Source: Oscillospiraceae bacterium
Lineage (GTDB): Bacteria > Bacillota > Clostridia > Oscillospirales > Oscillospiraceae
NCBI GenBank assembly: GCA_017458335.1
Contig: JAFTFT010000004.1
Span: forward strand, 123,118 to 187,117
Direction of reading: 5' to 3'
Length of the DNA: 64,000 bases
The position numbers and the translations under genes are program-made. Numbering within the stretch: the stretch's first letter is position 1; every line of letters begins with the position of its first letter. Below are positions 34,095-43,604 of this stretch, in pieces. A model generated the notes under the pieces. The model had not been told where the DNA came from, did no database searches, and saw only the letters and a program-made list of their open reading frames with translations.

Positions 34095-34123
34095 TTGACC
34101 TTTATTCCGCCAGCTGGTATAAT
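34095..34123 (+). promoter_or_regulatory. Promoter of the lipoprotein-TIR operon
   Basis: TTGACC (34095-34100) and TATAAT (34118-34123) are 17 bp apart, 36 nt before the lipoprotein start. Confidence 0.75.
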
Positions 34124-34158
34124 TTCAGAGAAATCCGAGATACAAGGAGGATTTGAGG

Positions 34159-34986
34159 ATGAGAGCGAAAGCGGGATGGATTGTCCTGGTGCTGGCGGGA
34201 TGCATGCTGCTTCTTTGCGGCTGTGGCAAGACCGTGGAACATATAGAAGAAAATGCTGCTGTTATTCAGGAGAGCGCGGAACCTGTTCAGGAAACGGAAG
34301 AGACTGCTGAAGAAGCAGCAAAACCGGCCGGAGAAACAATTGCGGAGGCGGAAGCCAATGCTGAGCCGAAAGCCGACGGAGAGCCGAAGGCGGAACCGGC
34401 AAAGACTCCCGTGACAGAGAAAGCGGAACAGGAGGAACCGGCCGAACCGGAGAAAACGGCGGAAGAACCGGCGCCCGCTGCGGCAGCACCGGAAGAGACA
34501 GAACCCGTAAATGAGAAACTCGTGATCGAAGCGCCCACGCCCGAGCAAACTGAAAATCAAAGAACCGTCGAGATCACGGTGCCGGCGAAATATGCCGACG
34601 TGCGCTACCGGATCGGGGAGATTACCTGGAACCCGGACGACTCGGCGACCTATCGCCTGACGGAAGAAGAACATGCCCGCCTGCTGGCAGAGGTCCGGTC
34701 GGATATTCAGCAGGAGCTGAATGAGATGTGCGAATCTCCGTACTTCCTTGATTTCTTCTCGATCAAGGCGAACGAGGACTGCTCGGTCTTTACGGTGGTC
34801 TGCCTCTCGATCGAGACGACCATGGCAGAGCAGGAGTCGGTCTCCCGGCTTTACGAATACGGCAGGAAGTTTGCCGCCTATGAGGGAAAAGAACCCGGCA
34901 ACATCCGCATCGACTTTATGACGAAGCTCGGAAATACCTTCGTTACACGCGATTCGGAGCGGGATGAACGGCAGGTAATTCCCGGG
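34159..34986 (+). CDS. Lipoprotein with Glu/Ala/Pro-rich spacer
   Basis: This is a protein of about 275 residues with a type II signal sequence ending LLLCGC (lipidated Cys near 22). Residues about 30-130 are low-complexity Glu, Ala, Pro and Thr repeats, probably an extended stalk. A folded domain of about 145 residues follows (from TVEITVPAKYADVRYRIGEI) with no family I recognise. The ATG at 34159 is favoured because AAGGAGG lies 8 nt upstream. It precedes the TIR-propeller gene by 57 nt, is probably co-transcribed, and may be an outer partner of that membrane protein. Confidence 0.75.
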
Positions 34987-35043
34987 TAACTGACTTATAC
35001 AGTGGAAAAATAAAACAGAGTAAAAACCAGCGGCGGTGATCGA

Positions 35044-38000
35044 ATGAACGAATACAGATACAACGCCTTTATCTCCTACCGGCGGACAGAGAGGGACGTC
35101 GCGGTGGCAAAGGAGATCCAGAGCAGCCTGGAACACTTTCGGGTGCCGAAGGGGATCCGCAGTGCCGGAGGAAAAGACCGAATCGACCGGATCTTCCGGG
35201 ATCAGGAAGAGCTTGAGATCACCAGCGATCTTTCCAGACGGATCGAGGACGCGCTGAGAACCTCGGAATACCTGATTGTGATCTGCTCGCCGGGATACAA
35301 GCAGTCCCTCTGGTGCCTGCGGGAACTGGAGACCTTCCTGAAACTCCGCGGACCGGAATATGTGCTCTGTGTACTGTCCGAAGGAGAGCCGCCGGAGGTT
35401 TTCCCGGATCTGCTGCGGCACGGCAGAAAAGAGATCACCGCAGAGGACGGAACAAAGGTCACCGTCGAGACGGACATCGAGCCGCTGGCCTGCGACTACA
35501 GAGGCGGCTTCAAGGCGGCACGGAAAACGGAACTGCCGCGGCTGGCAGCGGTGCTGCTGGGCTGCCGCTATGACGAGCTGGTCATGCGGCGGGAGCGTTA
35601 TCGCCGCAGACGGCTTGCCGCTTTCTTTTCAGCTGGCTTCATGGCGGCCGCGGCGGCCATCACATGGCTGATCTGGAGCAACGCGCAGATCAGCAAAAAC
35701 TACCGCCGGTCACTCATCAGCGAGTCCAGACTGCTGGCAATGCGGTCCCTGGATGCCTATGATACACAGGATCGCCTGCAGGCACTGACGACCGCGCTGC
35801 AGGCTCTGCCCAGCGAGGAGATGGACCGGCCGATCACGGATGAAGCGCAGTACGCGCTCGCACAGGCCAGCTATGCCTATCTTGTTCCGTATCAATTGCT
35901 GGAGACCTGGCGGATTGATGAAGCCGCGGATATCGACGTGTGCTTCATCAGCCGGGATGAAAAAACGCTGGTCTGTATGGATCACACGGGTACTTTCCGG
36001 AGCTATGAGCTCGAGACGAAAAAGCCGCTTGCCGTCTTTCGCGCTGCAGAGAACAATGCGCCGGTACAGACGGCAGAGGGAAGGGACGGAGAGCTGCTCT
36101 GCGCTCTCGACAATGGAAATCTGGTATCGGTGAATTACCGGACGGGAGCGGAAAACTGGCAGACACCAATCACCACGGCAATCAAGTGTTTCTGCCTGAA
36201 TAACAGAGGGACGCAGATTGCGGCCGGGGATGTGGACGGGGTTATGCTGCTCAACCCGGAGGGAAAGCCAATCCGCAGCCTTCCTCTGCCGGAGGCCTTT
36301 AACGGATATATTACAGAGCTCTGCTGGTCCCTGGATGACCGTCAGATCGCGGTGAAACTCAAACACTCCGGCGCTTCTCAATACCAGATGGGGATCTTTC
36401 AGGTCGAAAACGGGGAATTCTCGCTTCTGGATCCGGTGCTGCACCGGGTGGAGCAGTTCTGCTTCGATCAGGAGGGAGATTTCTATCTTCTGGGGAGTGA
36501 CGCGGAAAGCGGGATGGGACCGTCGGGAAATGTGACAAATCTGTCTCTGGTGCCCCATGTGCTGAGTGCCTTCCGAAACGAAGAAGAGCGATGGACACAG
36601 CCTCTGACGGCGGACGGCAGTGTCGGTACAGGGAAGATGCTTATCGGCGGAGAAGGAGACGGCCTCTGCCTCGCACTGGGCAGCACCATCATCCGCTTTG
36701 ACCGGGAGGGGACGCTGCTGGGAAGCCGGAATGTGGCACGGGAGATTCTGTGCCTTGTGTCCGCGGATTCCGGGGAAGTGAACTTCATTACGGTGAATGG
36801 GGAGATCGGCACGGTGTTTCCGGAAAGCGGCAGCGGCACCCTGGTCCGGACTTTCCCGGAACAGCTGGACGAGGCCCTCTGGTGTCATACCGGCGCGTTC
36901 CGGGAGCTTTGCTATCTGGTGCGGTCGAACGGAAATCTCTATTGCTACGAGAACGTCCGCGACGAATCTTTTTCCGCCTTTGAAGGAGAGGGAATCCCAT
37001 ATCGTCCGGAGGGATTCCTCCGCAGCGGGGACAGGCTGCTGGTACAGGCGGAGAAAAGACTGCTGATCTACAACCTGGAAACACATAGAATGGAACACAG
37101 CAGGGATCTGGAAGAGGGGGACGCCTGGCATCTTCTGACCGAGACCGGCGGCCTGGCCTGGCTGCTGCGGATCAGCGGGGAGGACGGAAGACTTTCGGCC
37201 ATGGCGCTGGATATGGAGAGCGGAGAACCGGTGTCCGACACGGCGTTTCCGGCTTATGACTTTTTCACTTCGGAAGGGTGGCTGAACCCTGCCGTCAGGT
37301 CGGATGCGATGTATCTCGAACGGTATTACGCGGCGCCTTCGCCGGCGGCGGTTCAGGGGAAGCTGATGGCGGTGCATGACCGGCAGAACTACAACAGGAT
37401 CGTGCTGTTCCGCCTGGACGACGGAACGGTACGGGAGCTGGATGTGGATGAAGCCATGGGAGACTGCGTCCTGATCTGTGAGCAAAACGCGGTACTGCTC
37501 CCATCCCCCCTGAGCCTGTCCCCGGATGGAAAGCGGATCTTTGCCGCCTGTACGGATCCGCGTGATGCGGGCAGGCATGCTGTCCTGATCAGCACGGAGG
37601 ACGGTGCGGTCACGTTCCTTCCGGGAGCGCCGGCGGATCTCAGCCTTGCGGCGTTCACGGAAAACGGAGTTATTTTCCCGGAAGCGGATGGAATTTCGGC
37701 TTACGGGGATGACGGGGAACGACAGTGGAAGATTCCCTATTCCGGAGAGGAAGCGAAGTCGTTTGCCTGGTTTGAGAACCGCCTCTACTGTGTTTTTCCA
37801 GACGGGAGTCTCGTCATCTATGAAGACGGAAAGGAACTTCGTCGGGTTCCGCTCTCCTTTGACCTGAGTCTGGATGTGATCACGGGAAAAGAGTTTCGGT
37901 ACGAATTTACTCCGTCGCGGCTGTACCTGTACTGTAATGGGCATATGAACGCGGTAACGCTGGATTCGGACAGTGACACGGCGGTTTATTACGCGTCTTC

Positions 38001-38208
38001 CGTGCTTGGAAGGCTTGAAGACCGTCAGGAACTGGTTTCCTACAGCCTGATCCCGGAAAAGATCCATCAGAGCGGCGAGATGAATCTCTATCTCGGATGT
38101 TTCCGGGAGTACAGCGTGGGTGAACTGATCGACCGGGCCCGGGAGCAGCTGGAACTCTATGAACCGGAGGCAGGGGAAGCAGAGGCAGCCGAACAAAAGA
38201 CGGCATAA
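35044..38208 (+). CDS. TIR domain - transmembrane - beta-propeller protein
   Basis: This is a 1054-residue protein. Residues about 4-175 form a TIR domain: YNAFISYRRTERD opens it, FRDQEELEI is box-2-like, and SLWCLRELE contains the predicted NAD-cleaving Glu94. A basic patch (183-190) and one hydrophobic helix (about 191-211) follow. The remaining 840 residues are repeating beta-rich blades resembling WD40 or PQQ propellers without strict WD motifs. Positive-inside charge puts TIR in the cytoplasm and the propeller outside. TIR domains in bacteria commonly degrade NAD in antiviral defence; this receptor-like layout could instead sense surface signals. The natural trigger is unknown. Confidence 0.85.
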   Translation: MNEYRYNAFISYRRTERDVAVAKEIQSSLEHFRVPKGIRSAGGKDRIDRIFRDQEELEITSDLSRRIEDALRTSEYLIVICSPGYKQSLWCLRELETFLKLRGPEYVLCVLSEGEPPEVFPDLLRHGRKEITAEDGTKVTVETDIEPLACDYRGGFKAARKTELPRLAAVLLGCRYDELVMRRERYRRRRLAAFFSAGFMAAAAAITWLIWSNAQISKNYRRSLISESRLLAMRSLDAYDTQDRLQALTTALQALPSEEMDRPITDEAQYALAQASYAYLVPYQLLETWRIDEAADIDVCFISRDEKTLVCMDHTGTFRSYELETKKPLAVFRAAENNAPVQTAEGRDGELLCALDNGNLVSVNYRTGAENWQTPITTAIKCFCLNNRGTQIAAGDVDGVMLLNPEGKPIRSLPLPEAFNGYITELCWSLDDRQIAVKLKHSGASQYQMGIFQVENGEFSLLDPVLHRVEQFCFDQEGDFYLLGSDAESGMGPSGNVTNLSLVPHVLSAFRNEEERWTQPLTADGSVGTGKMLIGGEGDGLCLALGSTIIRFDREGTLLGSRNVAREILCLVSADSGEVNFITVNGEIGTVFPESGSGTLVRTFPEQLDEALWCHTGAFRELCYLVRSNGNLYCYENVRDESFSAFEGEGIPYRPEGFLRSGDRLLVQAEKRLLIYNLETHRMEHSRDLEEGDAWHLLTETGGLAWLLRISGEDGRLSAMALDMESGEPVSDTAFPAYDFFTSEGWLNPAVRSDAMYLERYYAAPSPAAVQGKLMAVHDRQNYNRIVLFRLDDGTVRELDVDEAMGDCVLICEQNAVLLPSPLSLSPDGKRIFAACTDPRDAGRHAVLISTEDGAVTFLPGAPADLSLAAFTENGVIFPEADGISAYGDDGERQWKIPYSGEEAKSFAWFENRLYCVFPDGSLVIYEDGKELRRVPLSFDLSLDVITGKEFRYEFTPSRLYLYCNGHMNAVTLDSDSDTAVYYASSVLGRLEDRQELVSYSLIPEKIHQSGEMNLYLGCFREYSVGELIDRAREQLELYEPEAGEAEAAEQKTA

Positions 38209-38227
38209 GAACAAAAAGAAAAAAACA

Positions 38228-38264
38228 GAGCGCAGCTGCGGATCCACATTCCGCAATTGCGCTC
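38228..38264. terminator. Bidirectional terminator between the convergent TIR genes
   Basis: GAGCGCA and TGCGGA pair with TCCGCA and TGCGCTC around a 2-nt internal bulge. A CCTTTTTT run lies on one side and an A-rich tract (T run on the minus strand) on the other. Confidence 0.8.
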
Positions 38265-38273
38265 CGTCCTTTT

Positions 38274-39404
38274 TTATGAAGAAGGTACCACGGTGACCGT
38301 ATTGGCAGAAGTTCCGTCCGATTCCACAATCACCACGTTGTCAGTTCCCGGCGTCGGAGTGGGCGTCGGTGTCGGCTCAACGATCTGCGGCTCAGGCGTC
38401 TGGATCGTTTCCGGCGTGGGCGTCGGAGTCGGGGTGGGCGTCGGGGTGGGAACCGGTGTGAGTTCCGGTGTCACGACAGGTGTCAGGGTCGGGGTAGGAG
38501 TCGGCATGACTTCCGGCGCCAGGGTTGGTGTGGGGGAGGACTCCGCGGTCGGCGACGGTTCAAGAATGGGTGTGGGTGTCGCCTCAATGTCAAGCTCCGC
38601 TTCCGTGGAAACGGTGGGGGAAACGGATTCCGCTGTTTCCGCCGGTGGTGGGGGCGGCGCGGCAGGAGCCGAGGTGCCGGAATCAGCAAAATAGTAGTAC
38701 AGCAGATAAGCGCCGCCGAGCAGCAGGGCAATGATCAGAAGAACGCCGAGCACCTTGCCCACAGAGCCGGAAGAGGGAGGCTCTGCCTCTGCACGCGGCT
38801 TTGCGGGAACCTCACGGGAGCGGTCACGCTGCGTGCTCCGGTCGGAAGGCGACGGGGCGGAACTGCGGGAGGCTGAGACGGGACGGGAGCCGGAAGAAGA
38901 CCGGGGAGCAGAAGAACTCCGTGCCGCGGAAGCTGTGCCGGAGACCGCGGGGACGGCACGCCGGCTGCACCGGTCGAGTCCATCCGCCGAAAAGACTTTC
39001 CGGTAGAATTCTTCGGTGGCGGGATACTGGCTGTAATGCACCGCGAAGAGGCGGCCCAAACGCAGCTCCATGCCGGCCGGGAGTTCCACCTCGTCCAGAT
39101 AGATCAGGAGGATGGGCTTGTTTTTGTCACGGGCATAGTTCAGCTCGTCTTTGCAGTTGGAGGAAGCGAGATACTCCCGTGTAATAAGCGCGACAAAATA
39201 TCCGCAGCGCATGATGATGCGGGCGATGTTCTCATCCCATTCACGCCCGGGGATCAGACCCTCGTCATACCAGACGCGGTAGCCTGAGCGGTTCAGGCTG
39301 CGGATGACGGCGGTGGCACGATCCGCGTTGCGATGGGAATAACTGATGAATATGTAGGGCTCACTGCCGTGATAGGCGGCGAGAGAAGAATCTTGATAGG
39401 CCAT
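38274..39404 (-). CDS. TIR domain - transmembrane - Pro/Thr-repeat protein
   Basis: This is a 376-residue protein. Residues about 15-140 are a TIR domain: [29 protein letters not shown] and NCKDELNYA with the predicted catalytic Glu87. Residues about 150-215 are a Ser/Arg/Pro-rich linker. One membrane helix (about 217-240) is followed by a tail of about 135 residues dominated by PTPT repeats and acidic residues. The TIR domain is predicted inside and the repeat tail outside, in the wall. It faces the larger TIR gene tail to tail across a shared terminator. It may be a companion sensor or effector. Confidence 0.85.
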   Translation of the reverse strand: MAYQDSSLAAYHGSEPYIFISYSHRNADRATAVIRSLNRSGYRVWYDEGLIPGREWDENIARIIMRCGYFVALITREYLASSNCKDELNYARDKNKPILLIYLDEVELPAGMELRLGRLFAVHYSQYPATEEFYRKVFSADGLDRCSRRAVPAVSGTASAARSSSAPRSSSGSRPVSASRSSAPSPSDRSTQRDRSREVPAKPRAEAEPPSSGSVGKVLGVLLIIALLLGGAYLLYYYFADSGTSAPAAPPPPPAETAESVSPTVSTEAELDIEATPTPILEPSPTAESSPTPTLAPEVMPTPTPTLTPVVTPELTPVPTPTPTPTPTPTPETIQTPEPQIVEPTPTPTPTPGTDNVVIVESDGTSANTVTVVPSS

Positions 39405-39449
39405 GGATGATACACTCCGGGGGAGAGTCAGGAAGAATCCTGCGGGGAA

Positions 39450-39478
39450 AGTATACGACCCGGCTCAAGCTCTGTCAA
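39450..39478 (-). promoter_or_regulatory. Promoter of the small TIR gene
   Basis: On the minus strand TTGACA (39478-39473) and TATACT (39455-39450) are 17 bp apart. A small GC hairpin with a T run (about 39501-39482) lies just upstream. Confidence 0.75.
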
Positions 39479-39551
39479 GCAAAAGCCGCCCGTAAGGGCG
39501 GAAGGTTCATAGCCTGTTAACATCCAAAATGTGTCAGATCGGGCTTGAGAC

Positions 39552-39580
39552 TTGCCATTTTCAGGCAGATGATTTATACT
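39552..39580 (+). promoter_or_regulatory. Promoter of glf
   Basis: TTGCCA (39552-39557) and TATACT (39575-39580) are 17 bp apart, about 55 nt before the gene. Confidence 0.65.
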
Positions 39581-39634
39581 GAAACAGCATTGTAAACAAA
39601 GAAAACAGGAGCAGAGACCATGGAGGGGCAAGTC

Positions 39635-40747
39635 ATGTATGATTATCTGATTGTCGGCGCGGGGCTGTACGGCGCGGTGTTCGCCAGGGAGGCGAAAGAA
39701 GCCGGAAAGAAGGTTCTCGTCGTTGATAAGCGGCCCAATATCGCAGGCAATGTCTATACCGAAGATGTGGAGGGAATCAAGGTCCATGTCTACGGGGCGC
39801 ATATCTTCCATACCAACAACCGGGAGGTCTGGGACTACGTGAATCGCTTCGCTGCGTTTAACCGGTTTACCAACTCTCCGGTGGCCAATTACAAAGGAGA
39901 GCTCTACAGCCTGCCGTTTAACATGTACACCTTCAACAAAATGTGGGGTGTGGTGACACCGGAAGAGGCTGCGACGAAAATCGCCGAGCAGCGGAAGGAG
40001 ATCTCCGGCGAGCCGAAGAATCTTGAAGAACAGGCGATCTCGCTGGTAGGCCGTGACATCTTTGAGAAGCTTGTAAAGGGGTATACCGAAAAACAGTGGG
40101 GCCGCGACTGTAAGGATCTGCCGGCTTTCATCATCCGGCGGCTCCCGGTGCGGCTGACCTTTGACAACAATTACTTCAACGCCCTGTATCAGGGAATCCC
40201 CACCGAGGGATACACGAAGCTGGTGGAGCGGCTGCTGGACGGGATCGAAGTGCGTCTGAGCTGTGATTATCTGGAGAACCGGGAAGCGCTGGACCGTGAG
40301 GCAAAGCGGGTGGTCTATACCGGACCCATCGACGCGTTCTTCGGCTTCCGCCTGGGCACGCTGGAGTACAGGAGCGTGCGCTTCGAGACGGAGCTGCTGG
40401 ATCAGCCGAATTTCCAGGGGAACGCAGCGGTCAACTATACGGACCGGGAGACCCCGTGGACGAGAATCATCGAACACAAGTGGTTCACCTTCGGAAAAGA
40501 CGAACAGGGAAACGAGCTTCCGAAGACCGTGATTTCCCGCGAATACTCGGCAGAGTGGAAACCGGGGGACGAGCCGTATTATCCGGTGAACGATGAGAAA
40601 AACAGCGCGCTGTACCGGCAGTACAGGGCACTGGCCGAGCGGGAGGAGAAGGTCGTCTTCGGCGGACGTCTGGGCGAGTATAAATACTATGACATGGACC
40701 AGGTCATCGCCGCGGCGCTTCAGAAGGCGAGAGAGGAACTGACCTGA
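39635..40747 (+). CDS. glf: UDP-galactopyranose mutase
   Basis: This FAD enzyme of about 370 residues converts UDP-galactopyranose to UDP-galactofuranose for cell-surface glycans. It has the dinucleotide motif LIVGAGLYGAVFAREA at the N-terminus, then YGAHIFHTNN near 54, FNRFTNSP, GYTEKQWGRDCKDLP and TGPIDAFFGFRLGTLEYRS, all typical of Glf. The start MYDYLIVGAG has GGAGGGG 6 nt upstream; ATG 39620 is also possible. No glycosyltransferase neighbours are visible. Confidence 0.95.
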   Translation: MYDYLIVGAGLYGAVFAREAKEAGKKVLVVDKRPNIAGNVYTEDVEGIKVHVYGAHIFHTNNREVWDYVNRFAAFNRFTNSPVANYKGELYSLPFNMYTFNKMWGVVTPEEAATKIAEQRKEISGEPKNLEEQAISLVGRDIFEKLVKGYTEKQWGRDCKDLPAFIIRRLPVRLTFDNNYFNALYQGIPTEGYTKLVERLLDGIEVRLSCDYLENREALDREAKRVVYTGPIDAFFGFRLGTLEYRSVRFETELLDQPNFQGNAAVNYTDRETPWTRIIEHKWFTFGKDEQGNELPKTVISREYSAEWKPGDEPYYPVNDEKNSALYRQYRALAEREEKVVFGGRLGEYKYYDMDQVIAAALQKAREELT

Positions 40748-40825
40748 GTTCAGGGCGAAAGACAGCGGACATAAGGAGAGAGACCGCGGCGTTCCATCCA
40801 GAGCATCGGTCGGTCGGGTCGAAAC

Positions 40826-41590
40826 ATGAGAAGAAATGAATTGCGGGAGAACCGCTCCCCCGGCGCGATCCTTCTGAACATGCTGATCGCGGCCGTGAGC
40901 CTGTTTGTCAACGGATTTGGGATCTATCTGACCATTCAGGCAAATATCGGCGCAGCGCCCTGGGATGTGCTGAATCTGGGGCTTTCAAAGAGCCTTGGAA
41001 TCCTCTACGGAAACGCCTCTATTGCGATCTCGGTCACCATCCTGGTCATCGACATTCTGCTGAAAGAGCCGATCGGCATCGCCATGTTTATCGACGCGGT
41101 GATCGTCGGAAAGGCCGTGGACTTTTTCAACTGGCTCCATCCCGTTTCACCGTGCCAGTCTCTGCTCACAGCGATCCCGGTTATGATTGCGGGCTTGTTT
41201 GTCCTGGCCTATACGCAGTATACCTATATGATGGCTTCCCTGGGCTGCGGCCCGCGAGATACCCTGATGGTCGGCCTGGCCAAGCGCCTGAAAAAACTTC
41301 CCATTGCGCTGGTCAGCATTGCGCTGCTCAGTACGGCGACTTTCATCGGCTGGCTGCTGGGCGGGCCTGTCGGGATCGGTACGATCATCTGTGCTTTCTG
41401 CTCCGGGCCGATCATGCAGTTCGCCTTTCGTACCGTCCGGTTCGACGCGACGGGGATCCGGCATCAGCGGCTGAAAGACTCAGTCAGAGTATTTTGTCCG
41501 AAACCCGTATCATTCACAGGAGGTGGAAAGACATGGATCTCTTTGCGCTCAAAGGGAATATTTTATATACACCGCAGAGAAAAGAACTGA
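40826..41590 (+). CDS. YczE/YitT-family integral membrane protein
   Basis: This 254-residue protein has about five to six membrane helices. It shows the YczE-type pattern NGFGIYLTIQANIGAAPWDVLNLGLSK near residues 29-55 and a repeated version, MMASLGCGPRDTLMVGLAK, near 135. In Bacillus, YczE influences surfactin production, but the biochemical function is unknown. The hydrophilic last 40 residues overlap the start of the broken guanine deaminase, and the true C-terminus may have been altered by the same changes. Confidence 0.82.
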   Translation: MRRNELRENRSPGAILLNMLIAAVSLFVNGFGIYLTIQANIGAAPWDVLNLGLSKSLGILYGNASIAISVTILVIDILLKEPIGIAMFIDAVIVGKAVDFFNWLHPVSPCQSLLTAIPVMIAGLFVLAYTQYTYMMASLGCGPRDTLMVGLAKRLKKLPIALVSIALLSTATFIGWLLGGPVGIGTIICAFCSGPIMQFAFRTVRFDATGIRHQRLKDSVRVFCPKPVSFTGGGKTWISLRSKGIFYIHRREKN

Positions 41591-42563
41591 AGGTTCTTCC
41601 AAATGCTTATGCAGTCTGCGGGATGGATTGTGCGAAGGAACCTGTCAGACCCTGCCGGATGAATTCAAAGAGATCCCGGTTGTCGATTTTGGCGACGCCC
41701 TCATTATTCCCGGAATGGTAGATCTGCATATTCACGCACCGCAGTATGCCTTTCGAGGCACCGGAATGGACTGTGAACTGCTGGAATGGCTGAAGACGCA
41801 TACCTTCCCGGAAGAGGCTAGATATGCAGACATCGAGTATGCTTCCCTTGCATATGGGCAGTTCGCCGAGCAGATGAAAAAAGCGCGACAACCCGCGCGG
41901 TTGTTTTTGGTACGGTGCACAGGGAAGCAACGCTGCTTCTCATGGACCTGCTGGAAGCAAGCGGTATTGTCAGCTATGTGGGAAAGGTAAATATGGATCG
42001 GGACGCACCGGAATCATTGCGGGAACCGTCGGCAGATGCATCTGCCTTTGACACATTCGGGTTTGTCAATGCCGCCGCCAGACGCAACTATCAGCATACC
42101 ATGCCGATCCTGACCCCGCGCTTTATCCCAAGCTGCTCCAATGCGCTTTTGAATGAACTGTCGGAAGTGCGCCGGACCTACGACCTCCCGGTTCAGTCAC
42201 ACCTGTCGGAGAACCCGGAAGAGGTGGAACTGGTAAAACGGCTGATGCCAGAGGCGGAATTCTTCGGCAATTCCGCTGTCATTTGCGGAGAGCTTCTATC
42301 TGGCCACCAAGGGAGGCGGGTCTTCCTTCGGTAAGGCAAGAAGCTTCGAGAAGGAGTTTGAATTCGACGCGGTGGTGCTGGATGATTCCCGCGTTCCGCA
42401 TCCGCGAAAGCTGTCCCTCGCAGAGCGGCTCGAGCGTGCGGTGTATCTCGGCCTCGACCGGGACGGGATTCTGGCAAAATATGTGAGAGGAAGACGGACG
42501 GAAGGCTTCTCCGGTGAACAGCCCGCGGGAACCCCGGATGAAGCTGTGAAAGGGATAGGATGA
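41533..42563 (+). pseudogene. guaD: Guanine deaminase, frameshifted and internally deleted
   Basis: Pieces of one guanine deaminase (amidohydrolase family, guanine to xanthine) are spread over three frames. These are an N-terminal piece from MDLFALKGNILYTP, a segment IIPGMVDLHIHAPQYAFRGTGMD with the zinc HxH, a segment VGKVNMDRDAP to LPVQSHLSENPEEVE, and a C-terminal piece ATKGGGSSFGKARSFEKEFEFDAVVLDD. Frameshifts lie near 41620-41650 and 41890-41910. About 100 residues, including the later zinc His and catalytic Asp, are missing near 42285. The good ribosome site GGAGG remains, so decay is fairly recent. Confidence 0.85.
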
Positions 42564-42649
42564 TGAAAATGCAGGAAATCCTGCTCAAAAGTGCAATGAC
42601 CAAATCCTGCCTGCCGGTATCGGACTGTTTCGTAAACCGCCATGCATGA
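42563..42649 (+). pseudogene. N-terminal remnant of a radical SAM (SPL-like) protein
   Basis: A 28-codon frame reads MKMQEILLKSAMTKSCLPVSDC followed by FVNRHA. It resembles the first residues of SPL-type radical SAM proteins (LTKS-LPVSDY-NPYVGC), but it stops before the Cys cluster. It overlaps the start of the DUF5131 gene by 8 nt. It is probably a deletion scar joining two once-separate genes; short length limits certainty. Confidence 0.35.
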
Positions 42650-43511
42650 CATCTGGAATCCGTGGCACGGCTGCAAAAAGTGCAGCGAGGGCTGCCAGAA
42701 CTGCTACATGTACTATCTGGACGCCCAGCGCGGGAAAGACGGAGGAGAGATTTACCGCACCAAGGCGGGCTTCCGATATCCGCTTTCGAAAGATCGGGAA
42801 GGACACTACAAGGTCAAAAGCGGGGAGATGCTGCGCGTTTGTATGACCTCCGATTTCTTCCTGGAGGAAGCCGACCCCTGGCGGGACGAGGCCTGGGAGA
42901 TCATGCGGCAGCGCCCGGACGTAAAATTCTTTCTGCTGACCAAGCGGCCGCAGCGGGTGGCAGAACATCTGCCATGGAATTGGGGCGACGGATGGGAGAA
43001 TGTGATGTTCAACGTCACCTGCGAAAACCAGCGCCGCGCCGACGAGCGTATCCCGATTCTGCTGGACCTGCCCTTTAAGCACAAGGGCATCATGTGTGCG
43101 CCCTTCATCGGCCCGGTCACGATAAAAGAATACCTGCCGACCGGTCAGATCGAGCAGGTGTTGTGCGATGGAGAGAACTATGGCGGCGCACGCCCCTGTC
43201 ATTATGAATGGGTCAAGGCCCTGCATGACGAGTGCGCAGCGTATCATGTGACCTTTGTTTTCTGCGGTACCGGGCGCCGCTTTGTGAAAAACGGCAAAAC
43301 CTACAGGCTCGAGGGCAGCGTACAAACAGAGCAGGCCAATAAGTCCGGCCTGAGCTTTCTGGGAAAGCCGATCGATTTCAAGCTCTGCGATACCTGGGGC
43401 TATCCGATTCCGAAGGAAGAGCTCTATGTGCCCCACTACGGCGTGCGCTGTGAAAACTGCGGCATGAGACTCACCTGCAACGGGTGCAGCCGGTGCGGAA
43501 AGTGTGAATAA
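42642..43511 (+). CDS. DUF5131 family protein (phage Gp37/Gp68-like)
   Basis: This 289-residue protein has the DUF5131 opening IWNPWHGCKKCSEGCQNCYM, with a Cys cluster that probably binds iron-sulphur in a radical-SAM-like fold. FFLLTKRPQRVAEHLPWNWGDGWENVMFNVTCENQ, near 95-130, is also typical. A C-terminal Cys-rich knuckle (CENCGMRLTCNGCSRCGKC) may bind zinc or a second cluster. The family is common in phages and mobile DNA; its reaction is unknown. The gene begins inside the radical-SAM remnant. Confidence 0.85.
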   Translation: MHDIWNPWHGCKKCSEGCQNCYMYYLDAQRGKDGGEIYRTKAGFRYPLSKDREGHYKVKSGEMLRVCMTSDFFLEEADPWRDEAWEIMRQRPDVKFFLLTKRPQRVAEHLPWNWGDGWENVMFNVTCENQRRADERIPILLDLPFKHKGIMCAPFIGPVTIKEYLPTGQIEQVLCDGENYGGARPCHYEWVKALHDECAAYHVTFVFCGTGRRFVKNGKTYRLEGSVQTEQANKSGLSFLGKPIDFKLCDTWGYPIPKEELYVPHYGVRCENCGMRLTCNGCSRCGKCE

Positions 43512-43604
43512 GGTCTTATGAATTGACCTGATGGACCTGTCCCTATTCACGCCTCCAGGTGATAGTGCCGATTACTTTTTCAAAATCGAACTGCTTCAAC
43601 CCGG

